A DNA stretch of 64,000 nucleotides from Luteibacter rhizovicinus DSM 16549 (GCF_001887595.1 NZ_CP017480.1:2632001-2696000); one strand, 5' to 3'. Numbered from the stretch's first letter, positions 7,721-16,670 are shown. Numbers and translations are program-made. Notes: a model not told the origin generated them from the letters alone.

Positions 7721-8989
7721 ATGTCGAAGGTTCAGTTCAATAATGTCCGCCTCCTCAAGTACGCCACGTACTTCGTTTTCCTGTGCGTCGGCCTGCCTCT
7801 TTCCATGCAGCGGGTGGGGGGTGGCCCGGGAACGATCGGGGACATGGCATTACTGGGCTGGACGGGTAGCTACCTGGTGTTCGGCCTGGTGTACTGGCTG
7901 CTCACCCGCAATCTCGGCCTTCGCGTAGACGGCTTCACCCGCATCGCGGTGCTGCTCATCCTTACCGGTACGGCGCTCGCGGTGGGCGTGTTCAGCAAGA
8001 GTGGCGTCGCCGCGCTGCTGCTGATCATCGTGGCGACGGTGGTGCCCTGGCTGGTCACCTTGCCCATCGGCATCGCCTGGATGGTGCTCGCCCATCTGCT
8101 CTTGATCCCGGTGTTCCTTGAGATTCCATTCACCCTGATCGCCTCGACGATGCAGGCCTGCCTGTATTTCGGCTTCTCGGCCCTGGTCTTCATCGCCTCG
8201 ATGGTGGCGAGCCAGCAGGCCGATGAGCGAGAAGAGCTGCGACAACTCAATTCCGAGCTACGTGCCACACGCGCCCTGCTGGCCGAATCGACCCGCATCG
8301 CCGAGCGCATGCGCATCGCGCGCGATCTGCACGATCTGGTCGGTCATCACCTCACGGCGTTGAGTCTCAACCTGGAAGTGGCCAGCCATCTCACCAATGA
8401 CACCGCCCGGGAGCACGTCCTCAAGGCCCAGCGCACCGCCAAGCAACTCCTGGCCGACGTGCGCGAGGTGGTCAGCGAGCTGCGCCAGGACGATGCGATC
8501 GACCTCACGCAGGCGGTGCGGAGCCTGATCGAGGGCGTACCGGGGCTTCAGGTGGCGTTGAGCGTGCCGCCGCGCTTCGGCGTCGAAGACCCTCGTCGGG
8601 CGCAGATGCTGCTGCGCTGTGTACAGGAAATCCTTACCAATACGGTGCGCCACGCGCATGCCCGGAACCTGTGGCTGACCTTCCGCCACACCGGTCCTGA
8701 CGAGCTCTGCCTGGAGGCACGCGACGACGGTCGCGGCGACGGCAGCGGCGCGGTCCGCCCGGGTAACGGCCTCAATGGCATGCGTGAGCGCCTCGCCGAG
8801 TTCGGTGGCACCGTAACCTTCCGGACCGGCGCAGAAGGCGGCTTCGCCCTGATCGCGCGGCTGCCACTGGGCGAGGAGCCGACCCTGGCCCACGCGCCGG
8901 CGCGTCCCGCGCTGGAACAGGGGCTGGTCGACGATCCGGACCTCACGCCCCGTGCCACAATTCCTCTTCCTTCCGAGGGTCATTCATGA
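7721..8989 (+). CDS. Sensor histidine kinase, DesK/NarL class
   Basis: Inner-membrane sensor of 422 residues. The N-terminal part (about 10-165) is almost entirely hydrophobic, with five to six membrane helices and no periplasmic domain. A short coiled coil follows, then a HisKA_3 dimerisation domain with phospho-acceptor H204 in ARDLHDLVGHH. The catalytic domain has the N box with N307 (EILTNTVRHAHA), the G1-type DDGRG (335-339) and the GNGLNGMRERL motif (348-358). An all-membrane sensor of this class suggests sensing within the bilayer, as in DesK, but the signal is unknown. Its stop overlaps the start of the response regulator by 4 bases. Confidence 0.92.
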   Translation: MSKVQFNNVRLLKYATYFVFLCVGLPLSMQRVGGGPGTIGDMALLGWTGSYLVFGLVYWLLTRNLGLRVDGFTRIAVLLILTGTALAVGVFSKSGVAALLLIIVATVVPWLVTLPIGIAWMVLAHLLLIPVFLEIPFTLIASTMQACLYFGFSALVFIASMVASQQADEREELRQLNSELRATRALLAESTRIAERMRIARDLHDLVGHHLTALSLNLEVASHLTNDTAREHVLKAQRTAKQLLADVREVVSELRQDDAIDLTQAVRSLIEGVPGLQVALSVPPRFGVEDPRRAQMLLRCVQEILTNTVRHAHARNLWLTFRHTGPDELCLEARDDGRGDGSGAVRPGNGLNGMRERLAEFGGTVTFRTGAEGGFALIARLPLGEEPTLAHAPARPALEQGLVDDPDLTPRATIPLPSEGHS

Positions 8990-9627
8990 TCTCCGTCTGT
9001 CTCGTTGACGATCAGAACCTGGTTCGCCAGGGCATTCGCTCGCTGCTCGACCTTGCGGGGGATATCCGCGTCGTTGCCGAGTGCGCGGATGGCGCCCAGG
9101 CCGTGCAGACCATTCCGCAGATCCGCCCCGATGTGGTACTGCTCGACCTGCGGATGCCCAATATGAGCGGCCTGGACGTGCTCCAGGCCCTCGGCGGACG
9201 TAACGAACTACCGCCCACCATCATCCTGACCACCTTCGATGACGACCAACTGGTGCTGGCCGGACTCAAGGCCGGCGCGCGCGGTTACCTGCTCAAGGAC
9301 GTCTCGCTGGACCAGTTGGTGGAAGCGGTACGCACCGTGGCCGCGGGCGGCTCGCTGGTGGCCCCGATGGTGACCCAGCGGCTCCTGGCTGGCGTGGGCC
9401 GCATCCAGAATCAGTTTTCCAGCCTCGAGCAGCCCGATCCCCTCACCGAGCGTGAAACCGAGATCCTGCGCCTGCTCTCGGGCGGCTACAGCAACAAGGA
9501 GATCGCCAATTCGCTGCGCGTGGCCGAAGGCACGGTGAAAAACCACGTCTCCAACATCCTGTCCAAACTGGGCGTGCGCGACCGCACGCGGGCCGTCCTG
9601 AAGGCTCTGGAGCTGGGTATCGTCTGA
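8986..9627 (+). CDS. Response regulator, NarL/FixJ family
   Basis: DNA-binding partner of the upstream kinase, 213 residues. The receiver domain has acidic pocket D8-D9, phospho-acceptor D54 (VVLLDLRMP), T82-T83 and K104. The C-terminal LuxR-type helix-turn-helix runs from LTERETEILRLLSGG through NKEIANSLRVAEGTVKNHVSNIL. The four-base overlap (ATGA) with the kinase gene gives a classic coupled pair. No target operator can be named from the sequence. Confidence 0.94.
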   Translation: MISVCLVDDQNLVRQGIRSLLDLAGDIRVVAECADGAQAVQTIPQIRPDVVLLDLRMPNMSGLDVLQALGGRNELPPTIILTTFDDDQLVLAGLKAGARGYLLKDVSLDQLVEAVRTVAAGGSLVAPMVTQRLLAGVGRIQNQFSSLEQPDPLTERETEILRLLSGGYSNKEIANSLRVAEGTVKNHVSNILSKLGVRDRTRAVLKALELGIV

Positions 9628-9638
9628 CCCGGCGCTGA

Positions 9639-9665
9639 CCGCCAGGCCCGGTTGGGCCCTGGCGG
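9639..9665 (+). terminator. Hairpin after the response regulator gene
   Basis: A GC-rich inverted repeat (CCGCCAGGCCC, GGTT loop, GGGCCCTGGCGG, one bulged base) lies 12 bases after the response regulator stop. It lacks a run of T, so it may be a weak intrinsic terminator or only an mRNA-stabilising hairpin. Confidence 0.5.
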
Positions 9666-9854
9666 CCGAAAATCGCCTTGTACCCGCTTGCGAAAAAGGG
9701 CAGGGCACCCAATGGCGTTCCCCGCCGCGAGCAAGTACCATCGGCTCTTTCGGCGCGGGCGAACCCCTGCCACGGGCCGATTCTTCAGGGGTGAGCGTAC
9801 GGCGTCCGTAGCTGTGCGTAAAACCCGTTCGTAAGACGTTCGGAGAACCGTGGA

Positions 9855-11222
9855 ATGACGCGTCTGTTAGAATTTATTGTCGCCCTCGTCATCGTCGCCG
9901 TACTCGGTGTCGTGGTCGGCGTTGCTATGCCCTCAACTGGACACGTTGAGCGCGAAATGCTGATCAGCAAGGATCTGCGTCAGGTTTACGACGTTTTCAG
10001 CAACTTCCGTCGCTTCCCCGACTACACCGTGCTGCGCTCCTTCGATTCGAAGGTGCAGTTCGAGCTGTCGGGCAAGGCGTACGGCCCGGGTGCAAAGATC
10101 GCGTGGAAGGCTTCCGACCCGAAGGTCGGCGATGGCGCCCTCGAGATCGCCTCTATCGATCCGGGCTTCGCCCAGATCTCCGATGCCGGCAAGGGCACCA
10201 TTGTCTGGAACCTGGACAACGGCTGGCGCGGTACCGACAAGAAGTTCACGATCACGCTGGAGCGCACCGGTCGCAGCCAGAAGCTGGTCAAGGTCAACTG
10301 GGCCTACGATGTCTCGTACGGTTTCAACCTGGTCAACCGCTTCTCGAACCTCTACATCCACGGCGATCCGGACGCGCTGATCCAGTTCAGCCTGTCCAAT
10401 CTGCAGAACCTGATGGCGTCGATCCCCAACATCGACTACAGCAAGATGGTTCCGTCGATCGTCGAGCAGCCGGCCAAGCCGATCCTGTTCGTCTCCACCA
10501 CCGCCCCGCGCACCCTCGACGATGTCGATACCGCGTCGGATAAGGCGATGGCCGAGATCCAGGCGACCGCCAAGAAGCTGGGCGTGAACATCACCAGCCC
10601 GCGCATCACCATCACCACGAACTGGGGTGATCAGAACTACACCTTCGACGTGGCCGCCGAGATCGATGCCACCACGCTGAAGATCAATGGCCAGGATGTC
10701 GAGATCACCGCTGCCCAGCGTCCTTCGCTGGATCCGGCCGAAGCCTCGACCGCGGCCGCGCCGGCTGCTGCCGAAAGCGCGGCACCGGGCAGCAAGGACA
10801 AGCTCGGTCGCGTGGTCGTCGACGGCAACGTCAAGGCCGTGCTGGCCTTCGGCGGCAAGGCCCTCAAGGCCGACTGGGCCGGCACGGGTGCCGGCCTGCC
10901 GCAGACGCGTCAGATGCTCGAGGCGTATTCGCAGACCCACGGCTACAAGTACGACGACGTGGTGTTCCGCGCTTACGACATCCAGACCAAGGCTCCGACC
11001 AATAACCACGGCACCATCGAGGGTTACGACGAGCAGAAGTTCGAGATCTACCTGCCGCTGCAGGGCGACAACCTCCCGGAGCAGACCCCGGAGCAGGAAG
11101 CCGGCCTGAAGCCGCAGACGCTGGACGACGCGGCCCCGGCCGGTTCGTCGACGGCCCCGGCCCCGGCAGGCACCGCCGCGGCTCCGGCCGAAGCGGCCTC
11201 CGCGCCGACGCTCGCGAAGTAA
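9855..11222 (+). CDS. Membrane-anchored SRPBCC protein with C-terminal effector-binding-like domain
   Basis: Product of 455 residues. One N-terminal helix (about 5-27) anchors it in the inner membrane. Residues from about 30 to 180 resemble an SRPBCC/polyketide-cyclase-like lipid-binding fold (VYDVFSNFRRFPDY, WNLDNGWRGTDKKFTITL). The remainder contains two stretches that look like GyrI/AraC effector-binding repeats, separated by an alanine-rich linker at about 295-312. The last 30 residues are an Ala/Pro-rich tail. The likely role is binding a hydrophobic ligand at the envelope, but no reaction can be assigned. It stands alone between the two-component genes and a strong terminator. Confidence 0.75.
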   Translation: MTRLLEFIVALVIVAVLGVVVGVAMPSTGHVEREMLISKDLRQVYDVFSNFRRFPDYTVLRSFDSKVQFELSGKAYGPGAKIAWKASDPKVGDGALEIASIDPGFAQISDAGKGTIVWNLDNGWRGTDKKFTITLERTGRSQKLVKVNWAYDVSYGFNLVNRFSNLYIHGDPDALIQFSLSNLQNLMASIPNIDYSKMVPSIVEQPAKPILFVSTTAPRTLDDVDTASDKAMAEIQATAKKLGVNITSPRITITTNWGDQNYTFDVAAEIDATTLKINGQDVEITAAQRPSLDPAEASTAAAPAAAESAAPGSKDKLGRVVVDGNVKAVLAFGGKALKADWAGTGAGLPQTRQMLEAYSQTHGYKYDDVVFRAYDIQTKAPTNNHGTIEGYDEQKFEIYLPLQGDNLPEQTPEQEAGLKPQTLDDAAPAGSSTAPAPAGTAAAPAEAASAPTLAK

Positions 11223-11246
11223 GTCACGCGTAAAGCGATACCCGAA

Positions 11247-11276
11247 AGCCCCGCCGGAAACGGCGGGGCTTTTTTC
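11247..11276 (+). terminator. Rho-independent terminator after the SRPBCC gene
   Basis: A nine-base-pair stem (AGCCCCGCC / GGCGGGGCT) with a six-base loop is followed directly by a run of six T. It sits 25 bases after the stop codon and is a textbook intrinsic terminator. Confidence 0.93.
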
Positions 11277-11295
11277 TTGCGCGCTTTGTTGGGTG

Positions 11296-11314
11296 GGCTC
11301 GCCTGCGGCCTCGC
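11296..11314. repeat. GGCTCGCC-type intergenic repeat, copy 2
   Basis: A variant of the GGCTCGCCTTCGGCCTCGC element, here one base shorter. Other copies are at 4316-4334 and 50544-50562. All three lie close behind the 3' end of a gene or its terminator, suggesting a dispersed small repeat. Confidence 0.55.
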
Positions 11315-11326
11315 TTTGCGCTCGAT

Positions 11327-11398
11327 GTGCGTCGCAAGAGCCGGCGGGCATCGCCCTCGGGGCCCCGAGGGTGGCACCCGCCGGCTCTTGCGACGCAC
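11327..11398. repeat. 72-base nested palindrome
   Basis: Perfect 22-base inverted arms (11327-11348 and 11377-11398) enclose a second perfect 18-base palindrome (11354-11371, CCCTCGGGG / CCCCGAGGG). The two linkers do not pair. The structure could extrude as a cruciform or form a very stable RNA hairpin just before the ABC operon. It has no T run, so it is not a classical terminator. Confidence 0.85.
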
Positions 11399-11445
11399 CT
11401 CACCGCACCGCCTTTTTCCGAAGCCCCTCGCTACACTGCGAAGTA

Positions 11446-12381
11446 ATGATCGAGACCGACCGACTCACTCGTTGTTATGGGCCGCTGACCGCGGTGGATG
11501 CCCTGACCCTGCGCGCCGAGCCGGGGCAGGTGCTTGGGTTGTTGGGGCCCAATGGCGCGGGCAAGTCGACGGCCATGCGCATGATCGCCGGCTTTCTTGC
11601 CCCCACCTCGGGCACGGCCCGGGTCTGCGGCCACGACGTGCGCAAGGAGCCGCTCGCCGCCAAGCGCGCCCTGGGTTACCTGCCGGAAGGGGCACCCAGC
11701 TACGGCGAGATGACGATCCGGGAGTTCCTCGTCTTCATGGTGCGCGTGCGGGGCCTGGACCGGGACATCGCTTTCCGCCGATTCGACGAAGTCGTGATGC
11801 GGCTCGAACTGGAAGACGTGCTCGAGCAGACCATCGGCACGCTATCGAAAGGACTGCGCCGGCGCGTGGGCCTGGCGCAGGCGATCCTTCACGATCCTCC
11901 CGTGCTGATGCTCGACGAGCCCACGGACGGCCTCGATCCGAACCAGAAGCACTCGGTGCGCATGCTGATCGACGCTATGGCGCGCGAACGCACGATCCTG
12001 ATTTCGACGCACCTGCTCGAGGAAGTGCACGCGCTCTGCAACCGTGTGGCGATCATCGCCAACGGACGCCTGCTTGCCGATGCGACGCCCGCGGAGCTCG
12101 AGGCGCGCTCGCGTTATCACGGCGCGGTGTCGTTCAGTGCGCCGGGTAGTGGTGTGTCGCGCGAGATGCTGGCGCGTATTCCCCATGTTGCGTCGGTGGA
12201 AGTGGATCCGCTCGACGGGCGCGTCACCGTGTTTCCGCGAAACAGCCAGCCCATTCTCGACGAGGTACAGGCCCTCTTGCGCACGCAGAACCTCGAGGTC
12301 TCGGAGATCCAGCTCGAGCAGGGACGCCTGGACGAGGTGTTTCGCCAGATCACCACGCAGCCGCGCGGAGCCCAGGCATGA
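11446..12381 (+). CDS. ABC transporter ATP-binding protein, GldA-like
   Basis: ATPase subunit of 311 residues. Motifs: Walker A GPNGAGKST (34-42), signature LSKGL (133-137), Walker B VLMLDEP (153-159) and switch H189. A C-terminal extension of about 80 residues after the nucleotide-binding fold is typical of ABC-2 exporter ATPases such as GldA. The ATG at 11446 opens the conserved start (MIETDRLTRCYG). A TACACT -10-like hexamer at 11432-11437 would give a very short leader. The stop overlaps the permease start by 4 bases. It powers the membrane complex encoded by the next two genes. Confidence 0.9.
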   Translation: MIETDRLTRCYGPLTAVDALTLRAEPGQVLGLLGPNGAGKSTAMRMIAGFLAPTSGTARVCGHDVRKEPLAAKRALGYLPEGAPSYGEMTIREFLVFMVRVRGLDRDIAFRRFDEVVMRLELEDVLEQTIGTLSKGLRRRVGLAQAILHDPPVLMLDEPTDGLDPNQKHSVRMLIDAMARERTILISTHLLEEVHALCNRVAIIANGRLLADATPAELEARSRYHGAVSFSAPGSGVSREMLARIPHVASVEVDPLDGRVTVFPRNSQPILDEVQALLRTQNLEVSEIQLEQGRLDEVFRQITTQPRGAQA

Positions 12382-13112
12382 GCGGCGTGACGGCGATCCT
12401 GCGTCGCGAGTTGTGGAGCTATTTCGTCACCCCCGTGGCCTATGTCTTCATGGTGATCTTCCTGGTCATGGCCGGCGTGCTGACGTTCTACTCGGGCGAC
12501 TTCTACGACCGTGGCCTGGCCGACCTCCAGCCGTTCTTCGACATGCATCCCTGGCTCTACCTGGTGCTGGTCCCCGCCGTGACCATGTCCATGTGGGCCG
12601 AGGAGCGCGCCTCCGGCACGCTGGAATTGCTGTTTTCCCTGCCGGTATCGATCTCGCAGGCCGTGCTCGGCAAGTTCCTCGCCGCCTGGGCCTTCATCGG
12701 CATCTGTCTGTGCCTGACCTTCCCGATCTGGATCACCGTGAATTATCTCGGCGATCCGGACAACGGCGTGATCCTTGCCGGCTACGTCGGCAGCTGGTTG
12801 ATGGCCGGCGCGTTCATCGCCATCGGCACATGCATGTCCACGGCGACGCGTAGCCAGATCATCGCGTTCATCCTCACGGCCGCCGTGTGTTTCCTCCTGC
12901 TGCTCTCGGGCCAGCCCCAGGTGCTGGACTTCTTCCAGGATGCGGTGCCGCCGAGGATCATCGGCGCGCTGGGTCAGCTGAGTATCGCCCGGCACGCCAA
13001 CGCGATCGCGCGCGGCGTGCTCGATCTTCGCGACCTGGTGTACTTCTTCGCCACCATCGTGGCCTGGCTGGCTGCCAGTGTCGTGGTCCTCGACCTGAAG
13101 AGGACGCGATGA
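12378..13112 (+). CDS. ABC-2 type permease, GldF-like
   Basis: Inner-membrane permease of 244 residues with about six helices. The start (TAILRRELWSYFVTPVAYVFMVIFLVMAG) and the WAEERASGTLELLFSLPVSISQAVLGKF segment (about 74-101) match the conserved coupling region of GldF/NosY-like ABC-2 permeases. It overlaps both neighbours by 4 bases. In Bacteroidetes, GldAFG is linked to gliding; in Proteobacteria, homologous clusters exist without gliding and their cargo is unknown. Confidence 0.88.
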   Translation: MSGVTAILRRELWSYFVTPVAYVFMVIFLVMAGVLTFYSGDFYDRGLADLQPFFDMHPWLYLVLVPAVTMSMWAEERASGTLELLFSLPVSISQAVLGKFLAAWAFIGICLCLTFPIWITVNYLGDPDNGVILAGYVGSWLMAGAFIAIGTCMSTATRSQIIAFILTAAVCFLLLLSGQPQVLDFFQDAVPPRIIGALGQLSIARHANAIARGVLDLRDLVYFFATIVAWLAASVVVLDLKRTR

Positions 13113-14971
13113 GCATCTCGCGTCACCTGCACCTGTCCCGTACCTTCCTGCTGCGGCTCTCGTTGCTCGGCATCGCCGTCCTGTTCCTGGTGGTGATCGC
13201 GATCAGCTCGTTGTCGCTGCGCACGGCGCGCGTCGATCTCACGTCGGATCGCATCTATACCCTCACACCCGGCACCCTGGATATCGTCGATGGCCTGCGC
13301 AAGCCACTCACGCTGACCCTCTACTTCTCCGATCACGCCACGCGCGACCTCGCACAGCTGCGTAGTTACGAGCAGCGCGTACACGAGATGCTGCGAGAGA
13401 TCGCCGTAAGGGCCCATGGCCGGATCCGCCTTCGCGTGATCGATCCCGTGCCCTATTCGGATGACGAGGACGCCGCCGAAAGTTACGGGCTCACGCCTGC
13501 CAGTGGTGGCAGCAACGGTGAGCGCGTGTTCTTCGGCCTGGTCGGCAGTGCGGGTCCCGGTGACACGGCACCGCAGGCCATTCCCTTCTTCGATCCGGCA
13601 CGCGAGGCCTTCGTCGAGTACGACATCGCCAAGCTGCTGTACGAGCTGGGCATGCCGAAGAAGCCACGACTCGGTGTGATGAGTTCCTTGCCACTGGAGG
13701 GGAACCTGGTGATCGGCGAGGCGCCGTGGACGCTGATGCGGCAGCTGGACCAGCTGGCCGACGTCACCACGATCGACCCGGACAGCGTGACCCATATCGA
13801 CCCGGCGATCAGCGTACTGCTCCTCATTCATCCGAAGCACCTGTCGGAGGATGCGCAGTACGCGATCGATCAGTTCGTCCTGCGTGGGGGCCATCTGGTC
13901 GTCTTTGTCGATCCCGATGCGGAGATGGACACGGCACCACTGATCGATTCGCAGGGCACGGTCGACGATCACGATTCGAACCTGCCGCGGCTGTTTCAGG
14001 CATGGGGCGTGGTGTTCGACCCGACCCGTGTCGTGCTCGACCGCTCGCAGGCACTGACCATCGAGCTCAACGGCAACAGCATTGGCCACCCGGCCATGCT
14101 CGGTCTGGGTGCACAGGACCTCAATCATGACGACGTGGTCACGGCCAGCCTGCAGCGAATCAATTTTTCGACGGCGGGCTTCTTCGAACTCGCGCCGGAT
14201 ACGAAAGCCCGCCTGATTCCGTTGGTGCAGACGTCGGACGAGGCCGCCATCGTGCCGGCGCAGCGCGTGCGCGATTCGGCCAGCGATCCGACCAGCCTGC
14301 TCGAGAACTACGAGCCGACCCACGACCGTTATCTGCTGGCTGCGCGCCTGCGTGACACCTTCCATACGGCGTTCCCGGAGCGTCGCGAGAAGGGTCACCT
14401 CGCCGTTGCCAGTGGTCCGGGCGAAGTGGTGCTGGTCGCCGACACGGACCTGCTGTCGGATCGCCTGTGGATCGACGTGCAGCCCCTGCTTGGCCAGCAA
14501 CAACTCACGCCGTTCGCCAACAACGGCGACTTCGTCGCCAACCTCGTCGATAACCTGGGTGGCTCGTCGGCCCTGCTGTCGATCCGTGGGCGGGTGAACT
14601 CGCAGCGGCCCTTCACGCGGGTCAAGGCATTGCAGGCGGCGGCCGATCGCAAGTTCCTGGTCAAGAAGCGCGAGCTCGAGAACGAGCTCTACGAAACCCA
14701 GCGGCGACTCGCCGAACTGCAGCCGGCGAAGGGCGCGGCGGCGCCGACGACCGCGACGGCAGAGCAGCGCCGGGAAGTGGAGCAGTACCTGCAGCGCAAG
14801 CTGGCCATCGGCAAGGAACTGCGGGAGGTACAGCACCAGCTCAATGCCGAGATCGATGCCCTGGGCCTGCGTCTGAAGTTCATCAACATCGTGCTGGTGC
14901 CGGGCCTGGTGGCCCTGCTCGGCCTGATCTACGGCTGGCGGCGCACGCGTCGCGCCCGTCGCGTCGTCTGA
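13109..14971 (+). CDS. GldG-like ABC transporter accessory protein
   Basis: Product of 620 residues starting at the ATG that overlaps the permease stop. A membrane helix near the N-terminus (about 13-36) and another at the C-terminus (about 592-612) bracket a large periplasmic region, as in GldG/ABC_transp_aux proteins. Family features include RVDLTSDRIYTLTPGTLDIV after helix 1 and a Rossmann-like block with LLLIHPKHLSEDAQYAIDQF and GGHLVVFVDP. A charged coiled coil lies before the last helix. An open frame upstream into the permease gene is not used. It probably forms the extracytoplasmic arm of the transporter. Confidence 0.88.
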   Translation: MSISRHLHLSRTFLLRLSLLGIAVLFLVVIAISSLSLRTARVDLTSDRIYTLTPGTLDIVDGLRKPLTLTLYFSDHATRDLAQLRSYEQRVHEMLREIAVRAHGRIRLRVIDPVPYSDDEDAAESYGLTPASGGSNGERVFFGLVGSAGPGDTAPQAIPFFDPAREAFVEYDIAKLLYELGMPKKPRLGVMSSLPLEGNLVIGEAPWTLMRQLDQLADVTTIDPDSVTHIDPAISVLLLIHPKHLSEDAQYAIDQFVLRGGHLVVFVDPDAEMDTAPLIDSQGTVDDHDSNLPRLFQAWGVVFDPTRVVLDRSQALTIELNGNSIGHPAMLGLGAQDLNHDDVVTASLQRINFSTAGFFELAPDTKARLIPLVQTSDEAAIVPAQRVRDSASDPTSLLENYEPTHDRYLLAARLRDTFHTAFPERREKGHLAVASGPGEVVLVADTDLLSDRLWIDVQPLLGQQQLTPFANNGDFVANLVDNLGGSSALLSIRGRVNSQRPFTRVKALQAAADRKFLVKKRELENELYETQRRLAELQPAKGAAAPTTATAEQRREVEQYLQRKLAIGKELREVQHQLNAEIDALGLRLKFINIVLVPGLVALLGLIYGWRRTRRARRVV

Positions 14972-14975
14972 GCGG

Positions 14976-15827
14976 ATGGGTGCCGGCGTCATGAAGTGGA
15001 TCGTGCCCTGGGAGTTCTCCTGGGTGTTCCTCATCGTCTTTCTCGCCACGGCGGCGGCGTACGTCGCGGGGACCCGGCGCCTGCGCGTCACGCCGTTGCG
15101 CCAGGCCGCGTTCTGGGCTGGCATGGCGATCGTGTATGTCGCGCTGCATACGTATTTCGATTACTACGCCGAGCATGAGTTCTTCATGCATCGCATCCAG
15201 CAGGTGTTGCTGCATCACCTCGCGCCATTGCTGCTGATTGCGGCGTACCCGGGCACGGTGTTGCGCGCGGGCCTGCCACTGGGGCTGCGCGTTCACCTGC
15301 GACGCGCAGGACAGTCGCTTGCGTGGCGCATCGCCGCCGGATGCCTGTTCAACCCCGCCTTCGTTACCCTGTTCTTCGTCGCGCTGATCCTGGTCTGGCT
15401 CATTCCCGACATGCAGACCATGGCGATGCTGGACTGGCGGATCTATCGCGCGATGAACTGGTCGATGGTGCTCTCGGGCCTCGCGTACTGGTGGATCGTG
15501 CTGGACCACCGGCCGAAACCGCCGGGAAGGATGTCGCCGGGTATCCGTGTGCTGTCTCCGGCGATCACCATGACGCCGCAGATCGTGGCCGGCGCGATCG
15601 TGACGTTCTCGAAGACCGACCTGTACCCCATCTTCGAGATATGCGGCCGCGCTTTCACTCTCAACGTGCTCACCGGCCAGCTCATCGGTGGGGTCATCAT
15701 GTGGGTGCCGGCGGCGATGATCGAATCGGCCGGTGGCCTGCTGGCCTTGCGCCAGTGGCTGAGGCTGTCGCGCAGTGGGCGCCTGCCACGCAGGGCGCCC
15801 GTGCGACGTGCCGCCGTGCGTCAGTAG
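14976..15827 (+). CDS. CtaG-type (caa3_CtaG) cytochrome c oxidase assembly-like protein
   Basis: Integral membrane protein of 283 residues with about seven helices. Conserved features of the caa3_CtaG family are seen: HTYFDYYAEHEFFMHRIQQVLLHHLAPLLL (about 48-77, histidine-rich), the W-x-x-D-H stretch WWIVLDHRPKP, and SPAITMTPQIVAGAIVTF. Family members help to assemble the copper centre of cytochrome c oxidase in Bacillus, but many proteobacterial copies are uncharacterised. Position 14976 is 4 bases after the GldG-like stop, so it is probably in that operon. A second ATG at 14991 is an equally possible start, as no clear ribosome-binding site decides. The 3' end overlaps ppk2 by 7 bases, convergently. 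Confidence 0.82.
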   Translation: MGAGVMKWIVPWEFSWVFLIVFLATAAAYVAGTRRLRVTPLRQAAFWAGMAIVYVALHTYFDYYAEHEFFMHRIQQVLLHHLAPLLLIAAYPGTVLRAGLPLGLRVHLRRAGQSLAWRIAAGCLFNPAFVTLFFVALILVWLIPDMQTMAMLDWRIYRAMNWSMVLSGLAYWWIVLDHRPKPPGRMSPGIRVLSPAITMTPQIVAGAIVTFSKTDLYPIFEICGRAFTLNVLTGQLIGGVIMWVPAAMIESAGGLLALRQWLRLSRSGRLPRRAPVRRAAVRQ

Positions 15828-16597
15828 ACCTTCGGCACCTTCTCCGCCTTGGCGGTGACCTTGTCCTTCTTCGGCTTGCCCTTCAGCGGGGGCAGGTCGA
15901 ACTCCTTGTCCGGTGTGAGCTTGTCGGGTACCTGGTCGAGCAGGTGGCGGATAAGGTTCAGACGACCTTCTTTCTGGTCGTTGAAGTCGGCGACGAACCA
16001 CGGCGCATCGGCGGTATGCGTGTGCTGGATCATCGCGTCACGCAAGTCACCCATCTCGGCGTACTTTTCGCGGGCCTTGAGGTCGACGGGCGAGAGTTTC
16101 CATCGTTTGAGGGGATCGGCCGCGCGTTCGGCGAAGCGCTTTTCCTGCGGCTCCTGGTCGACCGACAACCAATACTTGACCAGGATGATGCCGTCGTCGG
16201 TCAACAGTTTCTCGAAGGACGGACACGCCTTCATGAAGGCGTCGTACTGTTCGTCGGTGCAGAAGCCCATCGCAGGCTCGACCACGGCCCGGTTGTACCA
16301 GCTGCGATCGAACAACACGAGCTCGCCAGCCGCCGGCAGCTGCGTGACGTAGCGCTGGAAGTACCACTGGCCTTCCTCGGTGTGCGACGGCTTGCCCAGG
16401 GCGACCACGCGCGCGGCGCGGGTGTCGAGCTTGTCGGTGATGGCCTTGATGGTGCCGCCCTTGCCGGCGGCATCGCGTCCTTCGAGGATCACCAGCATGC
16501 GTTTACCGGTGGCGCGGAGCCAGCGCGTGAGGCCGACCAGTTCGATCTGCAATGCCTCGAGATCGTGTTCGTAGGCTTTCTTCTTTTTCTTGCCCAT
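15821..16597 (-). CDS. ppk2: Polyphosphate kinase 2
   Basis: Cytosolic PPK2 of 258 residues that transfers phosphate between polyphosphate and nucleotides, usually favouring nucleoside diphosphate phosphorylation. Walker A GRDAAGKGGT is at 40-49, Walker B DRSWYNR at 97-103, and a lid segment SVDQEPQEKRFAERAADPLKRWKLSPVD follows KYWL. The single-domain length points to class I. A lysine-rich start (GKKKKK) and tail are usual. It ends convergently with the CtaG-type gene. The REP pair and prfA lie upstream, with prfA on the same strand. Confidence 0.93.
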   Translation of the reverse strand: MGKKKKKAYEHDLEALQIELVGLTRWLRATGKRMLVILEGRDAAGKGGTIKAITDKLDTRAARVVALGKPSHTEEGQWYFQRYVTQLPAAGELVLFDRSWYNRAVVEPAMGFCTDEQYDAFMKACPSFEKLLTDDGIILVKYWLSVDQEPQEKRFAERAADPLKRWKLSPVDLKAREKYAEMGDLRDAMIQHTHTADAPWFVADFNDQKEGRLNLIRHLLDQVPDKLTPDKEFDLPPLKGKPKKDKVTAKAEKVPKVY

Positions 16598-16670
16598 CGG
16601 TTAGCGTCCGTTTTACGGGGAGGTGACCGGCATTGTGGGGCAGGAGATGTCAGTTTGGTGCGAGCACGCA

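Noticed and set aside
12974..15124. Minus-strand open frame of 716 codons over the GldG-like gene
   Set aside because: Antisense shadow of a real operon with coupled genes on the plus strand.
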